From Kofleriaceae bacterium (GTDB lineage: Bacteria > Myxococcota_A > Polyangia > Haliangiales > Haliangiaceae), in NCBI GenBank assembly GCA_018057825.1, contig JAGPCY010000002.1:248001-312000 (forward strand): a stretch of 64,000 bases of DNA, written 5' to 3'. The notes under the pieces were generated by a model. The model had not been told where the DNA came from and made no database searches. It saw only the letters and a program-made list of their open reading frames with translations. The position numbers and the translations under genes were made by a program. Shown piece by piece: positions 8,141 through 16,540 of the stretch (positions are counted from its first letter, which is position 1; the number at the start of each line of letters is the position of its first letter).

Positions 8141-8817
8141 CGCGATCGACTCTCCGACAGCACGGCCTTCACGCTCTCGTATCGCTCCGGGTGGTTCAAC
8201 GCGAAGTCGTTCTGCATCGCCGTGAACTCGGCAGCCGTGAGACGAGCCTGCGACCCACGATCAGCGACCCACACGCGAAACTGATAGTGCACCAGCCCTT
8301 CGGCCACTCGCTCTGGCTCTCGCTGGCGCGAGACCCCAACCCCCGAAAACAGGAACGGAAAGTCGCTCGCGACGGCGGCGTCGGCGACCGGGATCGCGAA
8401 GGAGACGTCGCACGAGGTCGAGTAGCACTCGCTGCCGTACCACTCAGATCCAGGAAACAGATCTCGCAGATTCCCCTGCGCGTATGCGCCAATGGCTTCC
8501 TCCATCTCCGCGGCCCATGCGGAGTCACGAACATCGTCTCGCCCGTCGTGGGACAGGGTGGGCTCTGCTGACATCGTGAGATCGAACTCGACGCGCCGGC
8601 CCCGCCGCGTCGCCAAGCTGACCGGCCTGCCAGGCAACATGCCCGCGATCGGACTTGTGACGTCTCCGGGAAGCGCCCCATCGGCCCTCGTCGCCGCTGC
8701 TGGTGTCGTGGGCGGCGTGGTCCGCACCTCCGCGAGCCCCCACCGAAGCCTCCCGCCAACCAGAAGCCCTGCCACCAAGGCCACAACGATCCATCGACTG
8801 TCGGCGGAGATCCTCAC
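8137..8817 (-). CDS. Exported hypothetical protein with SECYSTSC motif
   Basis: A 226-residue protein with an N-terminal hydrophobic helix (WIVVALVAGLLVGGRL), then a Pro/Ala-rich linker and a globular domain. The Cys pair in the segment GSECYSTSCDVSFAIP resembles a Cys-x4-Cys pair often seen in myxobacterial exported proteins, where it probably forms a disulfide. It is the first gene of a two-gene operon with 7469-8140. The function is unknown. Confidence 0.65.
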   Translation of the reverse strand: MRISADSRWIVVALVAGLLVGGRLRWGLAEVRTTPPTTPAAATRADGALPGDVTSPIAGMLPGRPVSLATRRGRRVEFDLTMSAEPTLSHDGRDDVRDSAWAAEMEEAIGAYAQGNLRDLFPGSEWYGSECYSTSCDVSFAIPVADAAVASDFPFLFSGVGVSRQREPERVAEGLVHYQFRVWVADRGSQARLTAAEFTAMQNDFALNHPERYESVKAVLSESRSR

Positions 8818-8902
8818 GTTCCTGCTCGCATGTCGGTCCTCACGTCATCGAGCATATCGACGTCGGCGCCGAGGTAGTCAGCGAGCGACCAAACAGACCG
8901 AC

Positions 8903-9038
8903 GGAGGGGGAGCACCTCTCGGCGAAGCTCGACTCGGACCGGCGCGTGGGCTTCGTGGTCCCGGTCGCGACGGTCCTCGGGCGCGGCGGCGCGCAGGAGG
9001 AGCCAGTCATGTCGCACTGTCCGCGGTGGTATCTGACG
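8903..9038 (+). pseudogene. 5' remnant of a RAYT unit
   Basis: The sequence matches the conserved leader upstream of the two complete RAYT genes (GTGGGCTTCGTGGTCCCGGT and neighbours) and then the first nine codons (MSHCPRWYL). It ends at 9038, two bases before the abiEii stop codon on the other strand. Part of the leader is also missing, so at least two deletions have occurred. Confidence 0.85.
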
Positions 9039-9039
9039 G

Positions 9040-9936
9040 TCAGCGCCACAGCCACTTGGCGGGCAGCCACGTTGCATCGAGCCCTGCGGCGAGCACCGGA
9101 TCAAGGAACGCCTTGGCCGCCGCTGTGACCTGTTCGAGCGTCGCCCAGTGGAGTTGGTCTTCGCGCGCCATCGCCTCGTAGGGCGTACGCCATGCTTCGG
9201 CTGGCGCGGGTACGGATTCGGGCAGCGGGTGCGTCTTGCGGAAGGCGAAGGTCAACTCGAGGGCCGCGCGCAGGCGCCTGGCGTCCAGCTCCTGCGCCGT
9301 CGCCAGAAGCGCGAGGTCGGGCAGGTCCTTCACGCGCGAGTTCGGACGCGCGCGAGGCATCGTGTAGGCGTGCAGCTTCTCCGCGATGTGCGTCTCGATC
9401 GGGTAGAGCCTCAGCGTCGGCGGGGCGATGCCGGCAAAGGCCAGCACGTCCTCCGCGACCACGACCTCGGGGTCGCCGAGGATCGGATCGCCGAACGCGA
9501 CATCGACACCGAAGGGCTGCCCATAGAGCTTGCCCGCGAGCCTACATTCGGCGCGAAACCGGAGGCCGTCGTACTGCATCCCGTCGTTCTGGATCTCCGG
9601 GTGGTCGTCGTCCGGCCCGATCTCGAACGCCATGAAGTCGCCGAGGTCCTTGCGACCGGCCTCCTGCAGCTTCGCAAGCAGATCCTCCGGCGAGCCCACC
9701 ATGCGGAGGTCGACGTCCTTCGTCGTGCGTGCTCGGTCGAGGCGTAGCTCAAGGACGAGGCCGCCCTTCAGCGTGGCCGCATCGCCGAGGACCGCGACGA
9801 TGCGGGCAAGGAAGCGATCGAAGACGAGGAGCTGACGCTTGCGCGCGAACTCGGCGCCCTTCTTGGCGGACGAACGCAAGCGCTGCTCGAGCGCCTGCTT
9901 GAAGGCCTCGGGCGAAGCGTACGTGCGTGGGGTCAT
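9040..9936 (-). CDS. abiEii: AbiEii nucleotidyltransferase toxin
   Basis: A 298-residue protein of the AbiEii/MenT family. The nucleotidyltransferase signature is visible: LKGGLVLELR (Gly58, Gly59) followed by KDVDL (Asp74, Asp76), the metal-binding acids. In characterised members the enzyme adds nucleotides to RNA and stops growth, in phage abortive infection or plasmid maintenance. The start at ATG 9936 overlaps the antitoxin gene by 4 nt; a longer frame beyond it is the shadow of abiEi. The gene's 3' end abuts a truncated RAYT copy. Confidence 0.9.
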   Translation of the reverse strand: MTPRTYASPEAFKQALEQRLRSSAKKGAEFARKRQLLVFDRFLARIVAVLGDAATLKGGLVLELRLDRARTTKDVDLRMVGSPEDLLAKLQEAGRKDLGDFMAFEIGPDDDHPEIQNDGMQYDGLRFRAECRLAGKLYGQPFGVDVAFGDPILGDPEVVVAEDVLAFAGIAPPTLRLYPIETHIAEKLHAYTMPRARPNSRVKDLPDLALLATAQELDARRLRAALELTFAFRKTHPLPESVPAPAEAWRTPYEAMAREDQLHWATLEQVTAAAKAFLDPVLAAGLDATWLPAKWLWR

Positions 9937-10517
9937 TGTGCGAGGCCTCCGAACGGCTCGAGCGCGGTTGCGACATCGGCGAGCTCGCTGCGCGTGACCA
10001 GGCCGCGCCGAAGCGCTTGCTGTGCGGCCTGCAGCAGCAGCTCCGGGGAGAGGCCGCTCTTGGCGCAGTCGCTCAGCGTGCGGCTGGCGCTCGTCGCCGG
10101 CACGGGGCCGAACCACGATCGCTCTTCGGAGGCCACGTCAGCGTGGTGGAGCACGACACCGGCCGGAACGCGAAACCGCCGCCGCCGCCAGGCCTCCGGC
10201 AGCGTGAGGTGCACCTGGGCCGGAAGGACGTCAGAGAGGCCGTGGAGCGACAGCGCCGTCTGGTGTGAGATCACGCCCGCCTGCTCGGACCAGAGCCAGG
10301 CGGTGACCAGCTCTTCGTGCTCGCCGGCCAGGAAGTGCACGAGCCGGTAGATTCCGCGCTGAGGCCTCGCCACACGGCCGGCGTGGATGTGCTTGCGGAG
10401 CAGGTGGGTGGAGTAGCCCGCAGCTGCAGCCTGCTTCGTCGTGACGTACCCGGACTGGCCAGCGGCGGTCTCGAACAGCCGGTCCCAGTGCGGTCGCCTG
10501 GCTTCGGGCGTCGCCAT
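9933..10517 (-). CDS. abiEi: AbiEi antitoxin, winged-helix repressor
   Basis: A 194-residue antitoxin. The N-terminal winged-helix part (about residues 10-60, with GYVTTKQAAAAGYSTHLLRK and PQRGIYRL) is the AbiEi_4-type DNA-binding domain. The C-terminal domain contains HQTALSLHGLSDVLP, typical of the family. Characterised AbiEi proteins neutralise AbiEii and repress their own promoter through inverted repeats. The start was taken at ATG 10517, because the few extra upstream codons fall inside a candidate operator. Confidence 0.9.
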   Translation of the reverse strand: MATPEARRPHWDRLFETAAGQSGYVTTKQAAAAGYSTHLLRKHIHAGRVARPQRGIYRLVHFLAGEHEELVTAWLWSEQAGVISHQTALSLHGLSDVLPAQVHLTLPEAWRRRRFRVPAGVVLHHADVASEERSWFGPVPATSASRTLSDCAKSGLSPELLLQAAQQALRRGLVTRSELADVATALEPFGGLAQ

Positions 10518-10550
10518 GCACGAAACGTAACCCACGGTTCCGTTTTGTGC
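10516..10550. promoter_or_regulatory. Candidate AbiEi operator, inverted repeat
   Basis: The arms GCACGAAAC and GTTTTGTGC form an imperfect inverted repeat that overlaps the abiEi start codon. The arms share the GTTTCGTGC half of the palindromic elements at 7075-7112 and 10573-10610. Autorepression through such sites is known for AbiE systems; the binding here is inferred. Confidence 0.55.
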
Positions 10551-10572
10551 AATGCCGGGCCGGCCTCGCCCT

Positions 10573-10610
10573 CACGATTAGGAACCCTGGGTTCCGTTTC
10601 GTGCGTCCAG
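10573..10610. promoter_or_regulatory. Second copy of the palindromic element
   Basis: It matches 7075-7112 over 38 nt with only a few differences and contains GGAACCCTGGGTTCC and GTTTCGTGCG. It lies about 60 nt upstream of abiEi. Confidence 0.65.
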
Positions 10611-10689
10611 TCTGACCCTTGGCCCGGAAGTCAGCGAGGTGGGAACGGCGGGCGGGCCCCAAGGGGCCGGTAGCCAAGGGACGGTCCCG

Positions 10690-10927
10690 GGGACTTCACC
10701 GATAGGTTGTTCCGGGGGCGGCGCGCGTCGCCATGGCACGCGGTTGAGCGCCGGCGGCCCCCGGCGAAGGGGAGCGGCGTCTCGGCGAAGCCCGACTCGA
10801 CTCGGACCGGCTCGTGGGCTTCGTGGTCCCGGTCGCGAGGGTCCTCGGGCGCAGCCCGCAACCGCGGCGAGGGGCGGGCCGATAGGGCAGGCATGCGCGT
10901 CACGGCGGCGCGCAGGAGGAGCCCGTC
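10690..10927 (+). repeat. Conserved leader of RAYT unit 1
   Basis: It begins with a decayed block B (CTTCACCGATAGGTTGTTCC) and carries the leader that also precedes the second RAYT (12180-12411) and the remnant at 8903-9038. No promoter was recognised in it. The conservation suggests that the leader moves with the gene or is bound by it. Confidence 0.8.
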
Positions 10928-11911
10928 ATGTCGCACTGTCCGCGGTGGTATCTGCCCAAGCTGGTCTACGAGGTCACGATTCGCACCCTGCAAGGGACGT
11001 TCTGGATGCGTCCGGATCCCGAGTGCGCCGCCATTGTGGCCGGGGTCTTCGGCCGGGCGCTGCGGCGGTATCCTGGGGTGCGGCTCCACGGCTTCGATGC
11101 GCAATCGAACCACCTGCACTACCTGTTGTCGGCGACCGAGCCGGCGCAGATCCCGCGGTTCGTCGGGTTCGCCCACAGCAACATCGCGCGGCAGATCAAC
11201 AAGTTGCGGGGACGAACCGGGGTCTTCTGGAGCCGGCGCAGCAAGGTGATCGCCGTGCTCGACGACGAGGCCCAGCTCGACCGCATGACGTACCTCTTGA
11301 GCCAGGGGCCCAAGAGCAAGCTGGTCGCCTCGCCCAAGGACTGGCCCGGCGCCTGCTCGACCCCGGGGCTGCTCGGCGACATGACCGTGCCCGCTCGGTA
11401 CAAGGGCCTCGACGCCTGCCGGCGCAACCGCTTGCGCCGCAACCCGCGGCCCGAGGCCGCGCTCGAGGAGGACGTGCAGATCACGCTCACGCCGCTGCCC
11501 GCTATCGAGGGCCTCCCGCCCGACGAGCTGCGCGCCGCCCACGCCGCCCTGGTCGCCGCGACTGAGGCGAGGTATGCGGGCCAGAAGGTCCTGGGCGCCA
11601 GGTTCCTGGTCGAGCAGGACCCCGAGACCCGCCCCGAGAACTTCGTCCCCACACCCGCACCGCGGTGCCACGCCCGGTCGACCCCGGTCCGCCTTCGGTA
11701 CAAGAAGTGTTACCGAACCTTTCAAGATCTCTACCGGGGCGCTTCCGGCCGCGTCCTTGGGCGACCCGCCGACCAGCCCGTCGCGATCATGGCTGAGTAC
11801 CCACCCGGGGCCATGATCCGTGCCCACTGGTACAAGCCCGCGCCCGCCGAGCTCGCCAACGCCTGGCTCCACGGCACGGACGACCTCGACGCGTTCGAGG
11901 TGCCCTTCTGA
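10928..11911 (+). CDS. RAYT/Y1-type transposase-like protein, copy 1
   Basis: A 327-residue protein of the REP-associated tyrosine transposase (IS200-like Y1) superfamily. The HUH motif is H62-L63-H64 in NHLHYLL, and a likely catalytic tyrosine is Y122 in DRMTYLLSQGPKSKLV, with Gln126 at the metal-ligand position (Y-x3-Q). A RAYT is usually about 150-220 residues; this one has an extra C-terminal region of about 190 residues with no recognised domain. Such proteins nick single-stranded DNA at palindromic REP sequences. It lies directly between copies of the A/B repeats, its probable substrates. Copy 2 (12412-13395) differs at about ten residues. Confidence 0.85.
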   Translation: MSHCPRWYLPKLVYEVTIRTLQGTFWMRPDPECAAIVAGVFGRALRRYPGVRLHGFDAQSNHLHYLLSATEPAQIPRFVGFAHSNIARQINKLRGRTGVFWSRRSKVIAVLDDEAQLDRMTYLLSQGPKSKLVASPKDWPGACSTPGLLGDMTVPARYKGLDACRRNRLRRNPRPEAALEEDVQITLTPLPAIEGLPPDELRAAHAALVAATEARYAGQKVLGARFLVEQDPETRPENFVPTPAPRCHARSTPVRLRYKKCYRTFQDLYRGASGRVLGRPADQPVAIMAEYPPGAMIRAHWYKPAPAELANAWLHGTDDLDAFEVPF

Positions 11912-12186
11912 CGCGCGCCGCCGCGTCCCTCCTGCGCTGACGCGCCAACCACCCCTCGCCCCCGCCTGCTCCACCCGACCCGCCCAGCGCCCCTGGACCG
12001 GCCGGGCGGCGGCGCTTTCGGCCGGGCCAATCCCGCCGCCCCGCGGCCCGAACGGTCTATGGATTCTGCGACGCGATCCACGGGGGCTTCGCCGAGAGGT
12101 TGCTACCCGTCCTTGGGCCCGAACGGTCTATGGATTCTGCGACGCGATCCAGGAGGGACTAACCGAGAGGTTGCTACCCGTCCGAG
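11912..12186 (+). repeat. RAYT 3' flank and two A+B repeats
   Basis: A conserved GC-rich flank begins at the RAYT stop codon and includes GCGCTGACGCGCCAACCACC and GGCCAATCCCGCCGCCCCGC. Two complete A+B units follow (about 12053-12120 and 12123-12181). The same flank follows RAYT copy 2. Confidence 0.9.
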
Positions 12187-12411
12187 GGGTTGTTCCGGGC
12201 GGCGGCGGGCGTCGCCATGGCACGCGGTTGAGCGCCGGCGGGCCCCCGGCGAAGGGGAGCGGCGTCTCGGCGAAGCCCGACTCGACTCGGACCGGCTCGT
12301 GGGCTTCGTGGTCCCGGTCGCGAGGGTCCTCGGGCGCAGCCCGCAACCGCGGCGAGGGGTGGGCCGATAGGGCAGGCATGCGCGTCATGGCGGCGCGCAG
12401 AGGAGCCCGTC
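12187..12411 (+). repeat. Conserved leader of RAYT unit 2
   Basis: Near-identical to 10700-10927. It starts directly after a block B copy, so the two RAYT units form a tandem with a period of 1484 bp measured start codon to start codon. Confidence 0.85.
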
Positions 12412-13395
12412 ATGTCGCACTGTCCGCGGTGGTATCTGCCCAAGCTGGTCTACGAGGTCACGATCCGCACGCTGCATGGGACGTTCTGGCTGCGTCCGGA
12501 TCCGGAGTGCGCCGCCATTGTGGCCGGGGTCTTCGGCCGGGCGCTGCGGCGGTATCCCGGGGTGCGGCTCCACGGCTTCGATGCGCAATCGAACCACCTG
12601 CACTACCTGTTGTCGGCGACCGAGCCGGCGCAGATCCCGCTGTTCGTCGGGTTCGCGCACAGCAACATCGCGCGGCAGATCAACAAGTTGCGGGGGCGAA
12701 CCGGGGTCTTCTGGAGCCGGCGCAGCAAGGTGATCGCGGTCCTCGACGACGAGGCCCAGCTCGACCGCATGACGTACCTCTTGAGCCAGGGGCCCAAGAG
12801 CAAGCTGGTGGCCTCGCCCAAGGACTGGCCCGGCGCCTGCTCGACCCCGGGGCTCCTCGGGGACATGACCGTGCCTGCTCGGTACAAGGGCCTCGACGCC
12901 TGCCGGCGCAACCGCCTGCGCCGCATCCCGCGGCCCGAGGCAGAGCTCGAGGAGGACGTGCAGATCACGCTCACGCCGCTGCCCGCTATCGAGGGGCTCG
13001 CGCCCGATGAGCTGCGCGCCGCCCACGCCGCCCTGGTCGCCGCGACCGAGGCGACGTACGCGGGCCAGAAGGTCCTGGGCGCCAGGTTCCTGGTCGAGCA
13101 GGACCCCGAGACCCGCCCCGAGAACTTCGTCCCCACGCCCGCCCCGCGGTGCCACGCCCGGTCGACCGCGGTCCGCCTTCGGTACAAGAAGTGTTACCGA
13201 ACCTTTCAAGATCTCTACCGGGGCGCTTCCGGCCGCGTCCTTGGGCGACCCGCCGATCAGCCCGTGGCGATCATGGCTGAGTACCCACCCGGGGCCATGA
13301 TCCGCGCCCACTGGTACAAGCCCGCGCCCGCCGAGATCTCCAACGCTTGGCTCCACGGCACGGACGACCTCGACGCGTTCGAGGTGCCCTTCTGA
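12412..13395 (+). CDS. RAYT/Y1-type transposase-like protein, copy 2
   Basis: A 327-residue near-copy of the protein at 10928-11911, with the same HUH motif (NHLHYLL) and Y122-x3-Q126. I count ten amino-acid differences by eye, among them Q22H, M27L and R77L, and a two-residue change near the end (LANA to ISNA); none falls in the catalytic motifs. Both copies are intact, so the duplication is recent or both are kept functional. A RAYT is normally single-copy per genome and not self-mobile, so a tandem pair plus a third truncated copy (8903-9038) within 4.5 kb is unusual. Confidence 0.85.
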   Translation: MSHCPRWYLPKLVYEVTIRTLHGTFWLRPDPECAAIVAGVFGRALRRYPGVRLHGFDAQSNHLHYLLSATEPAQIPLFVGFAHSNIARQINKLRGRTGVFWSRRSKVIAVLDDEAQLDRMTYLLSQGPKSKLVASPKDWPGACSTPGLLGDMTVPARYKGLDACRRNRLRRIPRPEAELEEDVQITLTPLPAIEGLAPDELRAAHAALVAATEATYAGQKVLGARFLVEQDPETRPENFVPTPAPRCHARSTAVRLRYKKCYRTFQDLYRGASGRVLGRPADQPVAIMAEYPPGAMIRAHWYKPAPAEISNAWLHGTDDLDAFEVPF

Positions 13396-14116
13396 CGCGC
13401 GCCGCCGCGTCCCTCCTGCGCTGACGCGCCAACCACCCCTCGCCCCCGGCTGCTCCACCCGACCCGCCCAGCGCCCCCTGGGCCGGCCGGGCAGCGGCGC
13501 TTTCGGCCGGGCCAATCCCGCCGCCCCGCGGCCCGGACGGTCTATGGATTCTGCGACGCGATCCACGGGGGCTTCGCCGAGAGGTTGCTACCCGTCCTGC
13601 GGCGGGCCAATCCCGCCGCCCCGCGACCCGAACGGTCTATGGATTCTGCGACGTGATCCAGCGGGGTTTCACCGAGAGGTTGCCCTTCACCGAGAGGTTG
13701 CTACCCGTCCCTTGGGCCCGAACGGTCTATGGATTCTGCGACGTGATCCAGCGGGGCTTCACCGAGAGGTTGCTACCCGTCCTTGGGGGTTTCACCGAGA
13801 GGATGCTACCCTTCACCGAGAGGTTGCTACCCGTCCTTGGGGCTCCACCCGACCCGCCCAGCGCCCCTGGGCCGGCCGGGCAGCGGCGCTTTCGGCCGGG
13901 CCCAATCCCGCCGCCCCGCGGCCCGAACGGTCTATGGATTCTGCGACGTAGTCCAGCGGGGCTTCGCCGAGAGGTTGCTACCCTTCCCCGAGAGGGGCGA
14001 CGCGATCCAGGGGGCTTCGCCGAGAGGTTGCTACCCGTCCCCGTCCTGGTGGAGCAGGCGGGGGCGAGGGGTGGTTGCGCGTCAGCGCAGGGGGACGCAG
14101 CGGCGCGCGTCAGAAG
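13396..14116 (+). repeat. Large A/B repeat array with inverted RAYT flanks at its ends
   Basis: The left end is the RAYT copy 2 3' flank. The middle has at least four block A copies, about eight full or partial block B copies and a second copy of the CCAATCCCGCCGCCCCGC segment. The right end, 14049-14116, is a reverse-complement copy of the first 70 or so bases of the RAYT 3' flank, starting with the TTCTGA that ends the RAYT. The array is thus bounded by inverted repeats of about 70 nt and could fold into a long hairpin. Confidence 0.9.
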
Positions 14117-15927
14117 ATGCCCCCCCGCAGCAACAGCGCGATAAGCACGCCAGTTGCCGCAGCGGCAAGCGCCACCGCTGCCGCCGCTGCCACTGAGAGC
14201 TTCGCAAGAGGCGCAGCATCGGGCTCGACTGGAACGACTTCGATTTTTGCGTCGCGCCTCAACTGAAAGTCCTCGCCCGATTCCACAAATCGCATCCTAA
14301 TCAGCCCCAGATCGATCACGTCGCCGCGCAGCAACTTCGCAGAACCCGCAAGAACCAGCCCATTGACGCGCACCGCATTCGTTGACTGCAAGTCGGATAT
14401 TGAATAGGATTCACTTTCCGAAAGGCGTGAGATCTTTGCATGATTGCGGCTGACCGAATAGTGATTAATTACAATGTCGTTCTCATCCGTTCGCCCAATA
14501 GTCATCGACGTTTCCGTAAGATAGATCTCGCGAATGTATCCAGATGACAGAACGAACAAGCGCGCCGGCTTCGATGGCGTCACAGTGGCCGCGAGTGATG
14601 TGTCAGACACTGGGCTGTCAGACACTGGGCTGGGCCGCTGCGATGTCATCTCCTGCGTGGCTGAAAAGTCTCTCTCAAGCGCATCTACCTTAGCCTGCGC
14701 TCGCGATACAAGGCCTGACAGATCGTCAGGCTCTAATGCGTTCTTGTTTTCGCGAATGAGCGTCAATTCACTTGCCAGTGCATTGGCCGCCTTGTAGAGA
14801 ACCCCAAACTCGGCAAGCGGCTTACGCACGCTCGCAAGCTTTCGCTCAGCCTTCTCCAGCGATCGAGCAACACGCTCTAGCGTGGCAGTTCGCGCTGCTG
14901 CCAGATTCGAGAGAAATCCGGCAAGTGCAGCTTTCATTGCCTCGGCGTCGCTGAACCTGTCCTCGGGCTTAAACGCGAGCGCGCGCTTCAGCACATCGAA
15001 CATCTGCAGATGCATCGACGCCGGTCGAACGAGCGCGCCTTTGCTAGCTTCGTACCGTGCGGCGAGTGCGATATTTAGATCTGCGCCGACCGCTTGAAAC
15101 GGAACCGTTCCAACGGCCGCATGCCATAGAATTGACCCGACGGCGTGAATGTCGGCTCGACACGTCACTGGCTCGCGATTCAGTTGCTCTGGGCTCATGT
15201 AGTCCGGCGTTCCGCCGAACGGGAGAATATCTGCGCTGCCACGAATTGAGCCGCCGCCGGGAGCATCGGCGGCTTCCTGCCACAGGCCAAGGTCTGCAAT
15301 GCGGATACGCCAGCTCGTTGACGAGCCTGCGGTGCGAGAGGCAAATATGTTGTCAGGCTTCAGGTCCCTATGAACCCAGTGCTTGCTGTGCATGCGTGAC
15401 AATGCATCGAGAATCTGGACACCTAATGTCGCCACGTCAACCGCAGCGATACTGCCTCCAGTCTCAAGCAATAGGCGAGTAAGAGTTGGGTCGTCGATAA
15501 CACGCATCGACAGATACGGCGGATCTGCGGCATCGAAGCCCATTACCTCAACATATTGTTTCGACTGTGCCAGCATCTTCGCTGCAGACGCTTCACTGTC
15601 GAACAGGCGCAGCGCGAGACTGACCGTGTCGGGGCCACCCTGACGCTGAACAACCTTGATGGCGCGCCGCCCGTCGTCCATGCCCGGCTTGACGGCGTCT
15701 TCGTCAATAGCCAAGAATACTGCGCCCATACCGCCACCACCTAGACGCTTCTGAAATACAAACCGACGGCGAAAGCGGAACGGAAGGAGCGGCCAGCCGC
15801 CGTCGGGCATGGAAGTTCCGCATCGGATTCCATCCAATGGCATACCAGGGCAGCGCTTGTGCTGCACCTCGAATACACTCCAACACATTTCACATAGATA
15901 CTTTGTATCGGATGGATCGATGCTCAC
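14110..15927 (-). CDS. Ser/Thr kinase with zinc ribbon, FHA and C-terminal membrane helix
   Basis: A 605-residue protein. The N-terminus has a likely zinc ribbon (Cys12, Cys15, Cys26, Cys36). The kinase domain spans about 52-330, with GGGGMGAVF, AIKVV, HRDLKPDN and GTPDYMSPEQ; the DFG position reads ADLGL. A coiled-coil region follows, then an FHA domain at about 460-535 (MTIGRTDENDIVI, SVSRNHAKIS) that binds phosphothreonine, and a membrane helix at about 575-600. Codon use is visibly less GC-rich than in the flanks, which suggests transfer. The last codon and stop (TTC TGA) coincide with the inverted RAYT-flank copy, so that insertion may have supplied the stop. Confidence 0.88.
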   Translation of the reverse strand: MSIDPSDTKYLCEMCWSVFEVQHKRCPGMPLDGIRCGTSMPDGGWPLLPFRFRRRFVFQKRLGGGGMGAVFLAIDEDAVKPGMDDGRRAIKVVQRQGGPDTVSLALRLFDSEASAAKMLAQSKQYVEVMGFDAADPPYLSMRVIDDPTLTRLLLETGGSIAAVDVATLGVQILDALSRMHSKHWVHRDLKPDNIFASRTAGSSTSWRIRIADLGLWQEAADAPGGGSIRGSADILPFGGTPDYMSPEQLNREPVTCRADIHAVGSILWHAAVGTVPFQAVGADLNIALAARYEASKGALVRPASMHLQMFDVLKRALAFKPEDRFSDAEAMKAALAGFLSNLAAARTATLERVARSLEKAERKLASVRKPLAEFGVLYKAANALASELTLIRENKNALEPDDLSGLVSRAQAKVDALERDFSATQEMTSQRPSPVSDSPVSDTSLAATVTPSKPARLFVLSSGYIREIYLTETSMTIGRTDENDIVINHYSVSRNHAKISRLSESESYSISDLQSTNAVRVNGLVLAGSAKLLRGDVIDLGLIRMRFVESGEDFQLRRDAKIEVVPVEPDAAPLAKLSVAAAAAVALAAAATGVLIALLLRGGIF

Positions 15928-16026
15928 AACTTCCCCTGGCTGGGCCTGCGCATACGCAACGGACGGGGAGAGCGTCCGCCGTGTGTGATCCTAGCGTCGA
16001 CGCCACCCGACGATCAAGGCTCAGGT

Positions 16027-16150
16027 CGTGCCCAAGGTCGGGTAGCAACCTCTCGGCCCCCAAGGACGGGTAGCAACCTCTCGGGGAAGCCCCCCTGGAT
16101 CACGTCGCAGAATCCATAGACCGTTCGGGCCGCGGGGCGACGAGATTGGC
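16027..16150 (-). repeat. A/B repeats in reverse orientation
   Basis: Two block B copies (GGGTAGCAACCTCTCGG form) and one block A run on the minus strand, then a diverged GATTGGCCGGGCCGCC segment. The cluster lies upstream of the FHA kinase start and is opposite in orientation to the array at 13.4-14.1 kb. Confidence 0.9.
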
Positions 16151-16208
16151 CGGGCCGCCCCGGGGGCGGTTGGCTTTGTCGCGGGTGGGCTGGGGGGGTG
16201 GCGCGGCC

Positions 16209-16245
16209 GCCCAGCCCCCGTAGATCTCAAGGCTTTCGACCCAGT
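16209..16245 (+). promoter_or_regulatory. Copy of the MoxR-operon leader element
   Basis: TAGATCTCAAGGCTTTCGA, with flanking CCAGCCCC and CAGTTC, matches the sequence just before the moxR-like gene (20213-20247). A third, looser match is at 56358-56380 before the Wzz/tyrosine kinase gene. Its function is unknown; it could be a regulator site or transcript leader. Confidence 0.5.
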
Positions 16246-16256
16246 TCTTTTCTGGC

Positions 16257-16285
16257 CCGCCGAGAGGTTGCTACCCGTCGTTGGG
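16257..16285 (+). repeat. Solo block B repeat
   Basis: CCGCCGAGAGGTTGCTACCC followed by GTCGTTGGGG, in plus orientation. Confidence 0.85.
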
Positions 16286-16540
16286 GGAAGGGTGTCTACG
16301 ACGGTGGCGCTGGCTCCCACAACACCTTCGCGAAGGCTGAACCAGGGGCGTCCGCGTCCAAGTCGGCCTCGCGCCCGCCATGGACCAGCAATCCCGGGCG
16401 CCGGTGTTGGTCCCAGGCCGAGCCCGGCTGGCTGAGGCCGGGGAGAAATTTTCGCATTTGCGGGGCTTTGCGCGGCGGGGGTCGTTCGAGGCCGCCGGGC
16501 AGTGGACGCGGCCCGGTGCCTCCTCTAGCCTAAAGGAAAC

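Noticed and set aside
10928-13395. The RAYT pair as a standard IS200/IS605 element
   Set aside because: No tnpB or subterminal hairpin pair was seen, and the proteins carry a long C-terminal addition. The repeat flanks fit RAYT better.
13396-14116. The A/B array as a CRISPR array
   Set aside because: Spacing is irregular, the intervening sequence is itself repeated, and there are no cas genes in the window.
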